64,000 nt of DNA, taken from contig JACKPB010000004.1 in assembly GCA_024233875.1 (NCBI GenBank), positions 326,254-390,253 of the forward strand, read 5' to 3'. The DNA comes from Leptospiraceae bacterium (GTDB lineage: Bacteria; Spirochaetota; Leptospiria; Leptospirales; Leptospiraceae). The translations under genes and the position numbers were made by a program. How positions within the stretch are numbered: position 1 is the first letter of the stretch; every line of letters starts with the position of its first letter. The notes below the pieces were generated by a model. It made no database searches. It was not told where the DNA came from and saw nothing but the letters and a program-made list of their open reading frames with translations. Of the stretch, positions 46,488-55,339 are shown piece by piece.

Positions 46488-47240
46488 ATGACAGAATCCC
46501 TTTCGACAGCCGAAATAGACAAACTTCTGGATGGTGTTCCCGAAGAAGATCAATTCTTCAATCTCGAAGAATTTACTACCTATCTAACTTCAAGAAATAC
46601 CAAAGATCCAAATACTTACGGAAAATTCGAAAAGAACATAAGCATACTAAAGTTTTTTGATGATCCTAAGGGAGAGAGCATTCTGAGTGATATCAGAGAG
46701 ATCAATTCTAAAGAAAATATGGGGAATATCAAAATTCCGGGAACCGAAATCGAGTTATTGAATTATTCCTACTGTCCGAAATGCAGGACCATTCATTCCT
46801 ATCAGGATTTACTTTCTTATTATTCAAACCCTATCCCGAATCCCGGTTTCAGAAACAAACTGGAGCAGTTTCGAAAAGACACTACCGTAGCATGCAAAAA
46901 CTGCAAATCTTTTTTCATTCCTGCAATTGTAATTGTCGATGGCACTCCTAAAAATGAAGCTCAATTCCTCTGTAGAATTCAAACAGTAGAAGAAGTCGAA
47001 AGCTTTTTTGATCAAATGGGAAGCAAAGTTCTCTCCAAGAATCCGGCCAATAAGATCTCAAAGGACAATTGGAGTGCTATCAGAAATGATGTGGATATTA
47101 CCAAACTGAAAGAAAAACCAACTCTAATCGTAAATATGATGCAATACACTCCCGTCAGTCTCCTTGACAACTTCATAGAAGGGAAAAATCTTTCCAATGA
47201 TGATTTCCTATTCGGTCATGTAGTCCGACTGACAACTTAG
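46488..47240 (+). CDS. Zinc-ribbon protein with FliM-like N-terminal peptide
   Basis: 250 residues, cytoplasmic. The N-terminus reads LSTAEIDKLLDG (5-16), very close to the LSQxEIDALLxG peptide of FliM that binds phosphorylated CheY. A zinc ribbon is formed by C96-P-K-C99 and C136-K-N-C139. The rest is of unknown fold. The gene starts about 200 nt after the giant kinase gene and precedes the tuf leader. It may read out a receiver domain or act in flagellar or chemotaxis control, but this is inference. Confidence 0.65.
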   Translation: MTESLSTAEIDKLLDGVPEEDQFFNLEEFTTYLTSRNTKDPNTYGKFEKNISILKFFDDPKGESILSDIREINSKENMGNIKIPGTEIELLNYSYCPKCRTIHSYQDLLSYYSNPIPNPGFRNKLEQFRKDTTVACKNCKSFFIPAIVIVDGTPKNEAQFLCRIQTVEEVESFFDQMGSKVLSKNPANKISKDNWSAIRNDVDITKLKEKPTLIVNMMQYTPVSLLDNFIEGKNLSNDDFLFGHVVRLTT

Positions 47241-47627
47241 TTCCCTATCCACCAGCACATGATTTTTCTGAGAAGAAATTCTCAGAAAAATTATCTTTCC
47301 CTCAAAAATTTTATCATTTAATACTTGAATAAAATCTACTCTAAAAAATATTGGTTCTCAGGTGTATTTCAGGTACTCATCTCCTTTGGGAGCAGAAGCG
47401 AACGCTTCTTAGGGTTCTGAACGGATTTCGATCAAATAGTAGCATTGGCAATGGCTGAAAAGGTCAAATACTGATCTTTTGCGAGAGTCTATCTCACGGA
47501 AGGAAAGTTTGCAAGAGCAAGCATCCGGTTTCAGCGGCATCCGGTCGTGTATGCAATCGAATCTGCATTTGTGAATTTCCGGACTAAATTCACCTATATT
47601 GTACTATTTAACGAGGAGTTAATGTAA
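47241..47627 (+). promoter_or_regulatory. Long structured leader of the tuf-ribosomal operon
   Basis: 387 nt without a gene. Inverted repeats: 47263-47290 (TTTTTCTGAG/CTCAGAAAAA, 8-nt loop), 47394-47409 (AGAAGCG/CGCTTCT), 47458-47480 (AAAAGGTCA/TGATCTTTT, ends in four T) and 47571-47593 (GTGAATTT/AAATTCAC, 7-nt loop, ending 34 nt before the tuf ATG). A direct repeat GCATCCGGT at 47521-47529 and 47537-47545 has a 16-nt period. It is likely the promoter and an untranslated leader, perhaps with growth or attenuation control. Confidence 0.55.
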
Positions 47628-48842
47628 ATGGCTAAAGAAAAATTTGATAGAAGTAAACCGCACTTAAATGTGGGAACAATTGGTCACGTGGATCATGGTA
47701 AAACGACTCTCACCGCAGCTATTACCTCTACTCTAGCTAAGAGACTGGGTGGAAAGAATAAAGCTATTAAATACGATGAGATCGACAATGCTCCCGAAGA
47801 AAGAGAAAGAGGGATCACTATCGCTACTTCTCACCAGGAGTATGAAACTGCTAACCGTCACTATGCACACGTAGATTGCCCCGGTCACGCTGACTATGTT
47901 AAAAACATGATCACCGGTGCGGCTCAGATGGATGCTGCTATCCTTGTAGTATCTGCAACAGACGGAGCAATGCCACAGACTAAAGAGCACATTCTTTTAG
48001 CTAGACAGGTCGGTGTTCCATACATCGTTGTCTATCTCAACAAAGCTGATCAATTGGCAGAAGATGAGAGAGAAGAGATGATTGAAATGGTTCAGGAAGA
48101 AATCCGCGACCTACTCAAAAAATACAGCTTCCCTAAAGAGGGACAGGGTGAGATTCCTGTAGTTTACGGTTCTGCTCTCAAAGCTCTTGAAGGTGATGAT
48201 ACCGATCTCGGTATGAAATCTATTGATAAATTAATGGAAGCTCTGGATACTTATGTTCCGCAACCTAAGCGTATTACAGACAAACCTTTCCTTATGCCGG
48301 TAGAAGACGTTTTCTCCATTACAGGTCGGGGAACAGTTGCAACAGGTAGAGTAGAAGCGGGAACACTCAAAATCAACGAAGAAATTGAAATCGTTGGTAT
48401 TCGGGACACTACTAAGACAGTTGTAACCGGTATCGAAATGTTTAGAAAGCTTCTTGACCAAGCTGAAGCAGGGGACAATATCGGTGCTCTCCTCAGAGGA
48501 ACCAAGAAAGAAGACATCGAAAGAGGTCAGGTTCTCGCTAAGCCGGGTACAATCACTCCTCACAAAAAGTTCGATGCTGAAGTCTACGTATTGACCAAAG
48601 AAGAGGGAGGAAGACACAAGCCTTTCTTCAACAACTATCGTCCTCAGTTTTACTTCAGAACTACTGACATTACCGGAGTTTGTACTCTTCCTTCCGGAAT
48701 GGAAATGGTTATGCCAGGAGACAACGTTTCTATGGTTATTGAGCTGATTCATCCAATCGCAATGGACAAAGGTTTGAACTTCGCTATCCGTGAGGGTGGA
48801 AGAACGATCGGATCCGGTGTTGTTGCGAACATAATCGAGTAA
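47628..48842 (+). CDS. tuf: Elongation factor Tu
   Basis: 404 residues. G1 GHVDHGKT (about 19-26), the switch I RGITIAT, G3 DCPGHADY and G4 NKAD are intact, so GTP binding and hydrolysis are expected. EF-Tu delivers aminoacyl-tRNA to the ribosomal A site. The start ATG has an AGGAG site. The gene precedes rpsJ by 6 nt, and no rpsL-rpsG-fusA is upstream, so this tuf belongs to the S10 operon here. Confidence 0.98.
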   Translation: MAKEKFDRSKPHLNVGTIGHVDHGKTTLTAAITSTLAKRLGGKNKAIKYDEIDNAPEERERGITIATSHQEYETANRHYAHVDCPGHADYVKNMITGAAQMDAAILVVSATDGAMPQTKEHILLARQVGVPYIVVYLNKADQLAEDEREEMIEMVQEEIRDLLKKYSFPKEGQGEIPVVYGSALKALEGDDTDLGMKSIDKLMEALDTYVPQPKRITDKPFLMPVEDVFSITGRGTVATGRVEAGTLKINEEIEIVGIRDTTKTVVTGIEMFRKLLDQAEAGDNIGALLRGTKKEDIERGQVLAKPGTITPHKKFDAEVYVLTKEEGGRHKPFFNNYRPQFYFRTTDITGVCTLPSGMEMVMPGDNVSMVIELIHPIAMDKGLNFAIREGGRTIGSGVVANIIE

Positions 48843-48848
48843 TTGACG

Positions 48849-49157
48849 ATGACCGGACAAAGAATTAGAGTTAAACTTAGAGCTTTTGACCATAAGTTGA
48901 TTGATGCATCTACTTATGAAATAGTAGCTACTGCTAAAAGGACTGGAGCGAAAGTCTCCGGTCCGATTCCTCTACCTACAAAAGTGGAAAGATATACGGT
49001 ACTACGTTCACCTCACGTAAACAAAAAATCGAGAGAGCAATTTGAGATGCGAACACACAAAAGGTTGATCGATATCTTGGACACGAACGAAGATACTGTG
49101 GAAGCCCTGATGAAGCTTCAATTACCTGCAGGTGTATCGGTAGACATTAAATCGTAA
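48849..49157 (+). CDS. rpsJ: 30S ribosomal protein S10
   Basis: I place the start at ATG 48849 (102 residues), as the family begins QRIRVKLRAFDHKLID; a TTG at 48843 is in frame but less likely. S10 binds the 30S head and, in many bacteria, NusB for antitermination. It opens the S10 block directly after tuf. Confidence 0.97.
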   Translation: MTGQRIRVKLRAFDHKLIDASTYEIVATAKRTGAKVSGPIPLPTKVERYTVLRSPHVNKKSREQFEMRTHKRLIDILDTNEDTVEALMKLQLPAGVSVDIKS

Positions 49158-49167
49158 GGACTTGAAA

Positions 49168-49788
49168 ATGACAAGAGGTTTGATTGGTAGAAAAATAGGA
49201 ATGTCCCATGTTTATTCTGAGAATGGGGATGTAATTCCTGTTACGGTCCTAGAAGTAGGACCCTGTAGCGTATCTCAGGTAAAGAAACCCGAGGTAGATG
49301 GCTACCTTTCCATTCAATTAGCATATGGTGATGTGAAAGAATCAAAACTCTCTAAACCGGAGAGACTCCATTTACAAAAAAATGGAATTCCGCCTAAGAG
49401 ATATTTAAAAGAATTTAAAGTAGAAGGGGACGCTCCTTCCGTTGGTGCTACCATAAATATCCTGGATGTTTTTAAAGAGCTGGATACTGTAAAAATTACC
49501 GGAATATCAAAAGGTAAAGGCTACCAGGGAGTTGTGAAGAAATTCGGTCACCACGGTGGACCCGGAGCTCATGGATCCCGTTTTCATAAACATCCGGGAT
49601 CATCCGGAGCCGGAACAACACCCGCAAGGATTTTCAAAGGGACCAAGTATCCCGGAAGAATGGGTGGTGAGCAAAAAACCGTAAAGAACTTAAAGATATT
49701 AAAGATAGTCCAGGATCAGAATTTATTAATTGTATCCGGTAGTGTTCCGGGGAATAATAAATCTTTAATAACTATAGAGAAAATTTAG
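49168..49788 (+). CDS. rplC: 50S ribosomal protein L3
   Basis: Start at ATG 49168 with AAGGA 8 nt upstream gives 206 residues and MTRGLIGRKIGMSH; an in-frame TTG at 49162 is dismissed. The GSRFHKHPGSSGAGTTPARIFKGTKYPGRMG region is the loop reaching the peptidyl-transferase centre. Normal length. Confidence 0.97.
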   Translation: MTRGLIGRKIGMSHVYSENGDVIPVTVLEVGPCSVSQVKKPEVDGYLSIQLAYGDVKESKLSKPERLHLQKNGIPPKRYLKEFKVEGDAPSVGATINILDVFKELDTVKITGISKGKGYQGVVKKFGHHGGPGAHGSRFHKHPGSSGAGTTPARIFKGTKYPGRMGGEQKTVKNLKILKIVQDQNLLIVSGSVPGNNKSLITIEKI

Positions 49789-49809
49789 TAACTAAGGAAT
49801 ATTACCGAA

Positions 49810-50460
49810 ATGAAAGCCCGTAAATTTTCAAAAGATGGACAGTTTCAATCCGAAGTTGATCTGCCTTCTGCTCTTTTTGCAGACAATAATGTTAGCCAGG
49901 GAGCTATCTACGATGCAATTAAAGCAGAGAATGCAAATCTGCGTTTGGGCAATCACTCCACTAAAGATAGGGGTGAAATCCGTGGAGGAGGAAAGAAACC
50001 TTGGTCTCAAAAAGGGACAGGTAGGGCAAGACAGGGATCTTCCCGGGCTCCTCATTGGACGGGTGGTGGTGTAGTACAGGGTCCCAAAAAGAGAGACTAC
50101 TCATCCTCACTTTCCAGAAACGTAAAAAGAAAAGCTGTAGTTTCCATCTTAAACAAAAAAGCCAGTGAGACTAAGATCAATATACTCGAAGATCTGGTTT
50201 TAGAAAAATATAGCACCAGAACTGTGAATTCTATTTTGAAAAATATGGGACTCACCGATAAGGGAAATATCGCTCTTATGGTATCCGGAGAGGATGAAAA
50301 AGTAAAAGGTTCGATGAGAAACATTCCTTTCCTGAAATACATCAATGTGAAAAGAGTAGGTTGTAGGGAGCTTCTTTACAATAATAGTTTGGTAATCACT
50401 CAAACTGCTCTGAACGAACTAGTAGAACATTACAAAGGAGTAGTGAAAAATGAATCTTGA
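49810..50460 (+). CDS. rplD: 50S ribosomal protein L4
   Basis: 216 residues, typical. The long extended loop GGGKKPWSQKGTGRARQGSSRAPHW (about 60-84) that lines the exit tunnel is present. In Escherichia coli L4 represses its own operon; no such site is proven here. It overlaps rplW by 11 nt. Confidence 0.97.
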   Translation: MKARKFSKDGQFQSEVDLPSALFADNNVSQGAIYDAIKAENANLRLGNHSTKDRGEIRGGGKKPWSQKGTGRARQGSSRAPHWTGGGVVQGPKKRDYSSSLSRNVKRKAVVSILNKKASETKINILEDLVLEKYSTRTVNSILKNMGLTDKGNIALMVSGEDEKVKGSMRNIPFLKYINVKRVGCRELLYNNSLVITQTALNELVEHYKGVVKNES

Positions 50461-50761
50461 AGATGTAATCATTGCCCCCTTAGTAACTGAGAAATCCCAG
50501 AATTTACAGGAAATCGGAAAAGAAAACCAGGGCAAAAGAATGGTCAAATACGTATTCCGTGTTCATCCTGATGCTAATAAAGTACTGGTAAAAGACGCTA
50601 TTAAAAAGATTTTCAATGTATCTCCTTCGTCTGTAAACATCATGGTTTACAAAGGAAAAGTGAAGAGATTTAGAAATTTTCCTTCTCCGAGACCTCATTG
50701 GAAGAAAGCAATTGTAACCTTTGATAATGGTGCAAATCTCGAATTTGGAAAAGGTGTATAA
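50450..50761 (+). CDS. rplW: 50S ribosomal protein L23
   Basis: 103 residues. It has the N-terminal IAPLVTEKSQNLQ and the KVKRFRNFPSPRPHWKKAIVTF end of the family. L23 sits at the tunnel exit and docks trigger factor and SRP. Its start lies inside the rplD 3' end, implying translational coupling. Confidence 0.96.
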   Translation: MNLEDVIIAPLVTEKSQNLQEIGKENQGKRMVKYVFRVHPDANKVLVKDAIKKIFNVSPSSVNIMVYKGKVKRFRNFPSPRPHWKKAIVTFDNGANLEFGKGV

Positions 50762-50763
50762 GC

Positions 50764-51606
50764 ATGGGAATTAGAAGATACAAACCGGTCACTTCTTCTA
50801 CAAGATACAAGACAGTATTGGATTTTGCTGAGATTACCGAAGAAGAACCCTATAAGCCCCTAACTGTAAATTTACCCTATAAAGCAGCAAGGGGATACAA
50901 AGGTCGAATTACAGTTCGCCACAAAGGTGGTAGAGTAAAAAGAAAGTATAGGATCATTGATTTTAAGAGAGACAAGCGTGGAATCCCTGCTGTTGTGAAA
51001 ACCATTGAGTATGATCCCAATAGATCTTCTTTCATTGCACTGATTTCTTATGCTGATGGAGTTTATTCTTACATTCTTGCCCCCGATGGGTTGAAAGTAG
51101 GAGATAAAATATTAGCCGGAGCAGATGCAGAGATCAAAAAGGGTAATGCTCTCCCTCTAGGAAAAATTCCTCCGGGAACCAATGTTCATAATGTCGAACT
51201 CCACATAGGTAAGGGCGGACAAATCGCCAGAACAGCCGGTTCTTTTGCTACAATAGCAGCTAAAGATGGTGACTATGTTCTTTTGAGACTTCCTTCCACT
51301 GAAGTACGAAAAGTTCACAAGGAATGTTATGCAAGTGTAGGCGTTCTCAGCAATAAGGACCACAATCTGGTCTCTCTCGGTAAAGCGGGAAGATCCAGAT
51401 GGTTAGGTAGAAGACCTTCTGTTCGGGGGGTTGTTCAAAACCCTGTTGACCACCCTCATGGTGGTGGGGAAGGTAAGACATCCGGAGGAAGACATCCGGT
51501 ATCTCCCTGGGGAAAACCTACCAAAGGTTACAAAACCAGACGAAAAGCAAAACCCAGTGACAAGTTTATCGTCCAGGGAAGAAAGAGAAATAGAAATAGA
51601 GGTTGA
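50764..51606 (+). CDS. rplB: 50S ribosomal protein L2
   Basis: 280 residues, usual size. The essential VDHPHGGGEG motif (about residues 230-239, including the conserved His) is present, with RNA-binding Arg/Lys-rich ends. L2 is needed for subunit joining and peptidyl transfer. It starts 2 nt after the rplW stop. Confidence 0.98.
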   Translation: MGIRRYKPVTSSTRYKTVLDFAEITEEEPYKPLTVNLPYKAARGYKGRITVRHKGGRVKRKYRIIDFKRDKRGIPAVVKTIEYDPNRSSFIALISYADGVYSYILAPDGLKVGDKILAGADAEIKKGNALPLGKIPPGTNVHNVELHIGKGGQIARTAGSFATIAAKDGDYVLLRLPSTEVRKVHKECYASVGVLSNKDHNLVSLGKAGRSRWLGRRPSVRGVVQNPVDHPHGGGEGKTSGGRHPVSPWGKPTKGYKTRRKAKPSDKFIVQGRKRNRNRG

Positions 51607-51612
51607 TGAGAT

Positions 51613-51891
51613 ATGCCTAGAAGTTTAAAAAAAGGTCCTTTTATAGATGATCATCTTATGAAGAAAGTAACTAAGATGAACTCTGAAAATAGCAAAAAAC
51701 CGTTTAAAACCTGGTCTCGAAGAAGTACGATCTTTCCTGATATGATTGGACACACAGTGATGATTCACAATGGGAACAAATTCATTCCCGTTTACATCAA
51801 CGACAATATGGTCGGTCACAAATTGGGTGAGTTTGCTCCTTCCAGAACTTACAGGGGTCACTCCAATCAGGATAAGAAGGTGAAGAAATAA
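51613..51891 (+). CDS. rpsS: 30S ribosomal protein S19
   Basis: 92 residues. MPRSLKKGPFIDDHLMKK and the RRSTIFPDMIGHTVMIHNG core are standard. It sits with S13 in the 30S head. Its last base overlaps the rplV start. Confidence 0.97.
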   Translation: MPRSLKKGPFIDDHLMKKVTKMNSENSKKPFKTWSRRSTIFPDMIGHTVMIHNGNKFIPVYINDNMVGHKLGEFAPSRTYRGHSNQDKKVKK

Positions 51892-52223
51892 TGGAAGCAA
51901 AAGCAATAGCAAGATATGTTCGGATTTCAGCCAGGAAAGCCAGATTGGTGGCCGATGAGGTTCGTGGATATGACTATCTGGAAGCTAAAGATATTTTGAA
52001 ACTTACAAACAAGAGAGCAGCGGATATGATCTTAAATGTAGTAGAGTCTGCTGCAGCGAATGCAGTTGTTCTGGACAATACTATAGACGAAAAAGATCTA
52101 TATATTAAGAAAATCTACGTTGATGATGGACCATTTTTAAAAAGGTTTCGGGCAAGAGCCAGGGGTCGAGCTTCTAAGATTAGAAAGCGTCAGAGCCACA
52201 TCACTGTTGTTTTATCGAATTAA
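51891..52223 (+). CDS. rplV: 50S ribosomal protein L22
   Basis: 110 residues with the ISARKARLVADEVRG start and the long hairpin PFLKRFRARARGRASKIRKRQSH that lines the exit tunnel. It overlaps the stop of rpsS and is followed by rpsC in the normal S10 order. Confidence 0.97.
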   Translation: MEAKAIARYVRISARKARLVADEVRGYDYLEAKDILKLTNKRAADMILNVVESAAANAVVLDNTIDEKDLYIKKIYVDDGPFLKRFRARARGRASKIRKRQSHITVVLSN

Positions 52224-52233
52224 GGATGTAAGA

Positions 52234-52914
52234 ATGGGACAAAAAGTTAATCCAATCGGTCTGAGACTGGGAATTACCAGAAGTTGGGATTCTATATGGT
52301 TCGCAAAAGAAGATTATAGAAAGAATCTTCATGAAGACATCAAAATAAGAGGATTTCTTGAAAAAAGATTTAGAAATTCTGCTCTTGTCCGCGTTGTCAT
52401 TGAAAGATTTCCTGAAAAGATAAATGTTAATCTTTATACTGCAAAACCGGGTATGATCATCGGTCAAAAAGGGGCAAATATCGAAAAGGTAAAAGAACAG
52501 ATCAAAACTTTTTCTGATAAGCCGATCAATATCAATATTGTTGAAGTTAAGAAACCGGAAGTCATTGCTCAGGCAATTGCTGAAGTCATCGCTACTCAAA
52601 TTGAGCAGAGAATGCCCTTCAGAAGAGTAATGAAAGCCGAACTTAGAAGAGCAATGAGAGGCGGAGTTGAAGGAATCAAGATCACAATCTCCGGTCGATT
52701 GAATGGTGCTGATATGGCACGGGTTGAGTCCTACAAAGATGGTAGAATTCCCCTTCATACTCTCAGAGCAAAAATTGACCTGGGTTTCAAAGAAGCCAAA
52801 ACCACTTATGGACAAATTGGTGTTAAGGTTTGGACATATTCCGGAGATCATCTTCCTTCTTCGAAAGATGATGAAGTTGAAGACAAATACGCTGTTAAGC
52901 GTAGAATGAATTGA
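52234..52914 (+). CDS. rpsC: 30S ribosomal protein S3
   Basis: Start at ATG 52234 with AAGGA upstream (226 residues, MGQKVNPIGLRLG). A TTG nine codons earlier (52207) lies inside rplV and is less likely. The KH domain GMIIGQKGANIEKVK (about 73-87) binds mRNA at the entry channel. Family-length. Confidence 0.97.
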   Translation: MGQKVNPIGLRLGITRSWDSIWFAKEDYRKNLHEDIKIRGFLEKRFRNSALVRVVIERFPEKINVNLYTAKPGMIIGQKGANIEKVKEQIKTFSDKPININIVEVKKPEVIAQAIAEVIATQIEQRMPFRRVMKAELRRAMRGGVEGIKITISGRLNGADMARVESYKDGRIPLHTLRAKIDLGFKEAKTTYGQIGVKVWTYSGDHLPSSKDDEVEDKYAVKRRMN

Positions 52915-52932
52915 TTGGAGAAGTGATAAAAA

Positions 52933-53346
52933 ATGTTAGCTCCTAAAAGAATTAAATTCAGAAAAAGCCAGAGAGGAAGACTGAAAGGAAACGATGAAGT
53001 AGGTAACAAAGTTTCTTTTGGCGAGTTTGGACTGATGGCTGTAGATTCCGGTCGTTTGACTGCCAGACAGATCGAAGCGGCAAGGATTTCTATCAACAGA
53101 AGGATCAAAAGAGGTGGAAAGATTTGGATTCGAATTTTCCCTCATATGCCGGTAACCAAGAAGCCTGCTGAAACCAGGATGGGAAAAGGTAAAGGAAATC
53201 TGGAGTATTGGATCTCTGAAATCCGACCCGGTAGAGTGCTTTTTGAAATGGCTGGTGTTGAAGAGGCTATAGCAAGAAAAGCTCTGGAAATGGCTGCTTA
53301 CAAATTGCCTATCAAAACTGTTTTTGTTAAGAGGACACTGGTATGA
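52933..53346 (+). CDS. rplP: 50S ribosomal protein L16
   Basis: 137 residues with KFRKSQRGR and RIFPHMPVTKKPAETRMGKGKG (about 69-90), the loop reaching the A site. L16 organises the tRNA acceptor region. It overlaps rpmC by 4 nt. Confidence 0.97.
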   Translation: MLAPKRIKFRKSQRGRLKGNDEVGNKVSFGEFGLMAVDSGRLTARQIEAARISINRRIKRGGKIWIRIFPHMPVTKKPAETRMGKGKGNLEYWISEIRPGRVLFEMAGVEEAIARKALEMAAYKLPIKTVFVKRTLV

Positions 53347-53549
53347 AAGCGAAACTACACGACTTGAAGGATAACGAAATCATTGAACAACTCAATGAGA
53401 GCCGAAAACAACTCAGAGAAAATAGATTTCAATATGCAATAGCTAGATCTTTGGAAAATCCAAAAGTTATTAGAAATCTGAAAAAGAAAATCGCTAGGTT
53501 GTTAACGATCCAAAGAGAACGAGAAATCGCTCAAATTGAGAAAAAATAA
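53343..53549 (+). CDS. rpmC: 50S ribosomal protein L29
   Basis: 68 residues, two long helices as in the family (KLHDLKDNEIIEQLNESRKQL). It contacts L23 near the tunnel exit. Starts in ATGA overlap with rplP. Confidence 0.95.
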   Translation: MKAKLHDLKDNEIIEQLNESRKQLRENRFQYAIARSLENPKVIRNLKKKIARLLTIQREREIAQIEKK

Positions 53550-53562
53550 GGTTTAGAGAATT

Positions 53563-53823
53563 ATGGAACAGCAAAAAAAACAGCGAAAGACCGTTCAGGG
53601 AAAAGTTGTTAGTACCAAGATGGATAAAACAGTAATTATGGAATTTGAGGTTCGTCATATCCATCCGATTTTTAAGAAGATTACCAGAAAAACTACCCGT
53701 TTAAAGGTTCATGACGAAAAGAACGAGTGCAACGAAGGGGATACAATCATAGCTGAAGAAACCAGACCCCTATCCAGTCAGAAAAGACACACTCTAAAGA
53801 AGATTGTAGAAAGGGCTAAATAA
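53563..53823 (+). CDS. rpsQ: 30S ribosomal protein S17
   Basis: 86 residues, OB-fold protein with VQGKVVSTKMDKTVIMEFEV and HDEKNECNEGDTI conserved stretches. It binds 16S rRNA helix 11. The stop is 1 nt before the rplN start. Confidence 0.96.
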   Translation: MEQQKKQRKTVQGKVVSTKMDKTVIMEFEVRHIHPIFKKITRKTTRLKVHDEKNECNEGDTIIAEETRPLSSQKRHTLKKIVERAK

Positions 53824-53824
53824 A

Positions 53825-54217
53825 ATGATCCAACAGGAAACAATGCTTCAGGTTGCCGATAACTCCGGTGTAAAAAAAGTTATGTGCATAAAAGTCTTGG
53901 GGGGATCCAAGAAACGTTATGCAACGATAGGTGATGAAATCATCGTCGCGGTAAAAGATTCTCAACCCGGATATGGACTCAGAGATGGTTCCGGTAAGAA
54001 AGTTCACAACAAAGCAGTTCAGAGAGCAGTTGTCGTTCGGACTAAAAAAGAAATCAGAAGATCTGATGGAACTTACATCCGATTTGATGACAATGCAGTT
54101 GCTTTGATTGATGAAAAGGGCAATCCGAAAGGCACCAGGATTTTTGGACCTGTGGCCAGAGAATTGCGGGAGAAAAAATATATGAAGATCGTTTCTTTAG
54201 CTCCGGAGGTATTGTAA
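53825..54217 (+). CDS. rplN: 50S ribosomal protein L14
   Basis: 130 residues, 8 more than the E. coli form because of an insertion near residues 60-95. MIQQETMLQVADNSGVKKV and the GTRIFGPVARELREKKYMKI end match the family. It joins the subunits at bridge B8. Shares its last base with rplX's first. Confidence 0.96.
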   Translation: MIQQETMLQVADNSGVKKVMCIKVLGGSKKRYATIGDEIIVAVKDSQPGYGLRDGSGKKVHNKAVQRAVVVRTKKEIRRSDGTYIRFDDNAVALIDEKGNPKGTRIFGPVARELREKKYMKIVSLAPEVL

Positions 54218-54570
54218 TGTCAAAAAAATTATCATATCGGGGATCAGCTTCCACTAAATTTAAGAAGATCAAATTAAAGAAAGATGATGAGGTCATTATC
54301 ATCGCCGGAAGTCGTGAAGATAAGGGAAAGAAAGGAAAGATTCTATCCATTGACAAAAAGAAAGATAGAATCTATGTGAGCGGAATCAACAAAAGAAAGA
54401 AATTCATGAGACCGACACAGGAAAATCCCCAGGGTGGAATTATCGAAATCGAGGGATCCATTCATATATCCAATGTAATGCTCTTTGATACCAAGAAGAA
54501 AAAGGGTGTGAGAGTTGGTTTTGATGTTCAGGACAAATCAAAAAAAGAAAGAATATCCCGCGGAAAATGA
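54217..54570 (+). CDS. rplX: 50S ribosomal protein L24
   Basis: 117 residues with a KOW motif (KDDEVIIIAGSREDKGKKGKI, about 23-43). It starts 50S assembly near the tunnel exit. A Lys/Arg-rich N-terminus precedes the KOW domain. Confidence 0.95.
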   Translation: MSKKLSYRGSASTKFKKIKLKKDDEVIIIAGSREDKGKKGKILSIDKKKDRIYVSGINKRKKFMRPTQENPQGGIIEIEGSIHISNVMLFDTKKKKGVRVGFDVQDKSKKERISRGK

Positions 54571-54585
54571 GAAAGGAAAAATTAG

Positions 54586-55131
54586 ATGGCAATTCCTAGA
54601 TTAAAAGAAAAATATCTTACAGAGATCCGAAAGTCTCTGATGGAAAAATACAATTTCAAATCGTCCATGCAAACTCCAAAATTAGAGAAAATAATTTTGA
54701 ATGTGGGTATGGGGGATGGACATACAAATCCAAAAGCTCTGGATAGTGCCCTTGATACACTCGGTTTGATCACCGGACAAAAGGCAGTCAAAACAAAGGC
54801 TAAAAAGTCTATAGCTGGATTCAAACTCAGAGAAAATATGAACATTGGATGTATGGTTACTCTCCGTGGTGATAAAATGTTTGAATTTTTAGATAGGTTA
54901 ATAAACGTGGCATTACCGAGGGTTAGGGATTTCAAAGGTCTCAACCCCAAAGGATTTGATGGACGCGGAAATTTCAATATGGGGATCAAAGAGCAGATCA
55001 TTTTCCCAGAGATCCAATTTGATAAAGTTCATAGCATTCACGGTATGAATATTACTATTGTAACATCATCAGCTTCTGATAGTGAAGCTTTTGATCTAAT
55101 AAAGGCATTCGGAATGCCTTACAGAAAGTAG
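54586..55131 (+). CDS. rplE: 50S ribosomal protein L5
   Basis: 181 residues. The KIILNVGMGDG and GRGNFNMGIKEQIIFPEI motifs are present. L5 binds 5S rRNA and touches P-site tRNA. Typical length. Confidence 0.97.
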   Translation: MAIPRLKEKYLTEIRKSLMEKYNFKSSMQTPKLEKIILNVGMGDGHTNPKALDSALDTLGLITGQKAVKTKAKKSIAGFKLRENMNIGCMVTLRGDKMFEFLDRLINVALPRVRDFKGLNPKGFDGRGNFNMGIKEQIIFPEIQFDKVHSIHGMNITIVTSSASDSEAFDLIKAFGMPYRK

Positions 55132-55142
55132 GAGAATAGAGA

Positions 55143-55325
55143 ATGGCTAAAACATCCATGATTGCCAGGCACAAAAAGCCAAAATTTAAAGTAAGACAGT
55201 ACAATCGTTGCCCTTTATGCGGTCGTCCAAGAGCCTATCTGAGAAGATTCGGTATGTGTCGTCTATGTTTCCGCGATTTAGCAGGTTCCGGTCAACTCCC
55301 CGGCGTAACTAAAGCTTCCTGGTAA
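55143..55325 (+). CDS. rpsN: 30S ribosomal protein S14, zinc-binding type
   Basis: 60 residues, the short type Z form. Zinc ligands in CPLCGRPRAYLRRFGMCRLC (Cys24, 27, 40 and 43). The zinc form indicates that a longer zinc-free paralogue may exist elsewhere. Confidence 0.97.
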   Translation: MAKTSMIARHKKPKFKVRQYNRCPLCGRPRAYLRRFGMCRLCFRDLAGSGQLPGVTKASW

Positions 55326-55339
55326 TTAAAGGTAAAATT

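Noticed and set aside
47263..47290. Hairpin after the zinc-ribbon gene as a terminator
   Set aside because: The arms have T at the 5' side and A at the 3' side, opposite to a Rho-independent terminator on either strand; kept only as part of the leader description.
48843..48848. TTG start for rpsJ
   Set aside because: ATG at 48849 matches the family N-terminus; the TTG adds two residues and has no better ribosome site.
48231..48893. 220-codon minus-strand frame opposite tuf
   Set aside because: Fully antisense to the conserved tuf coding region, with no family resemblance; a by-product of tuf codon use.
52201..52851. 216-codon minus-strand frame opposite rpsC
   Set aside because: Antisense to an essential conserved gene, low-complexity Ser/Phe-rich product, no ribosome site.
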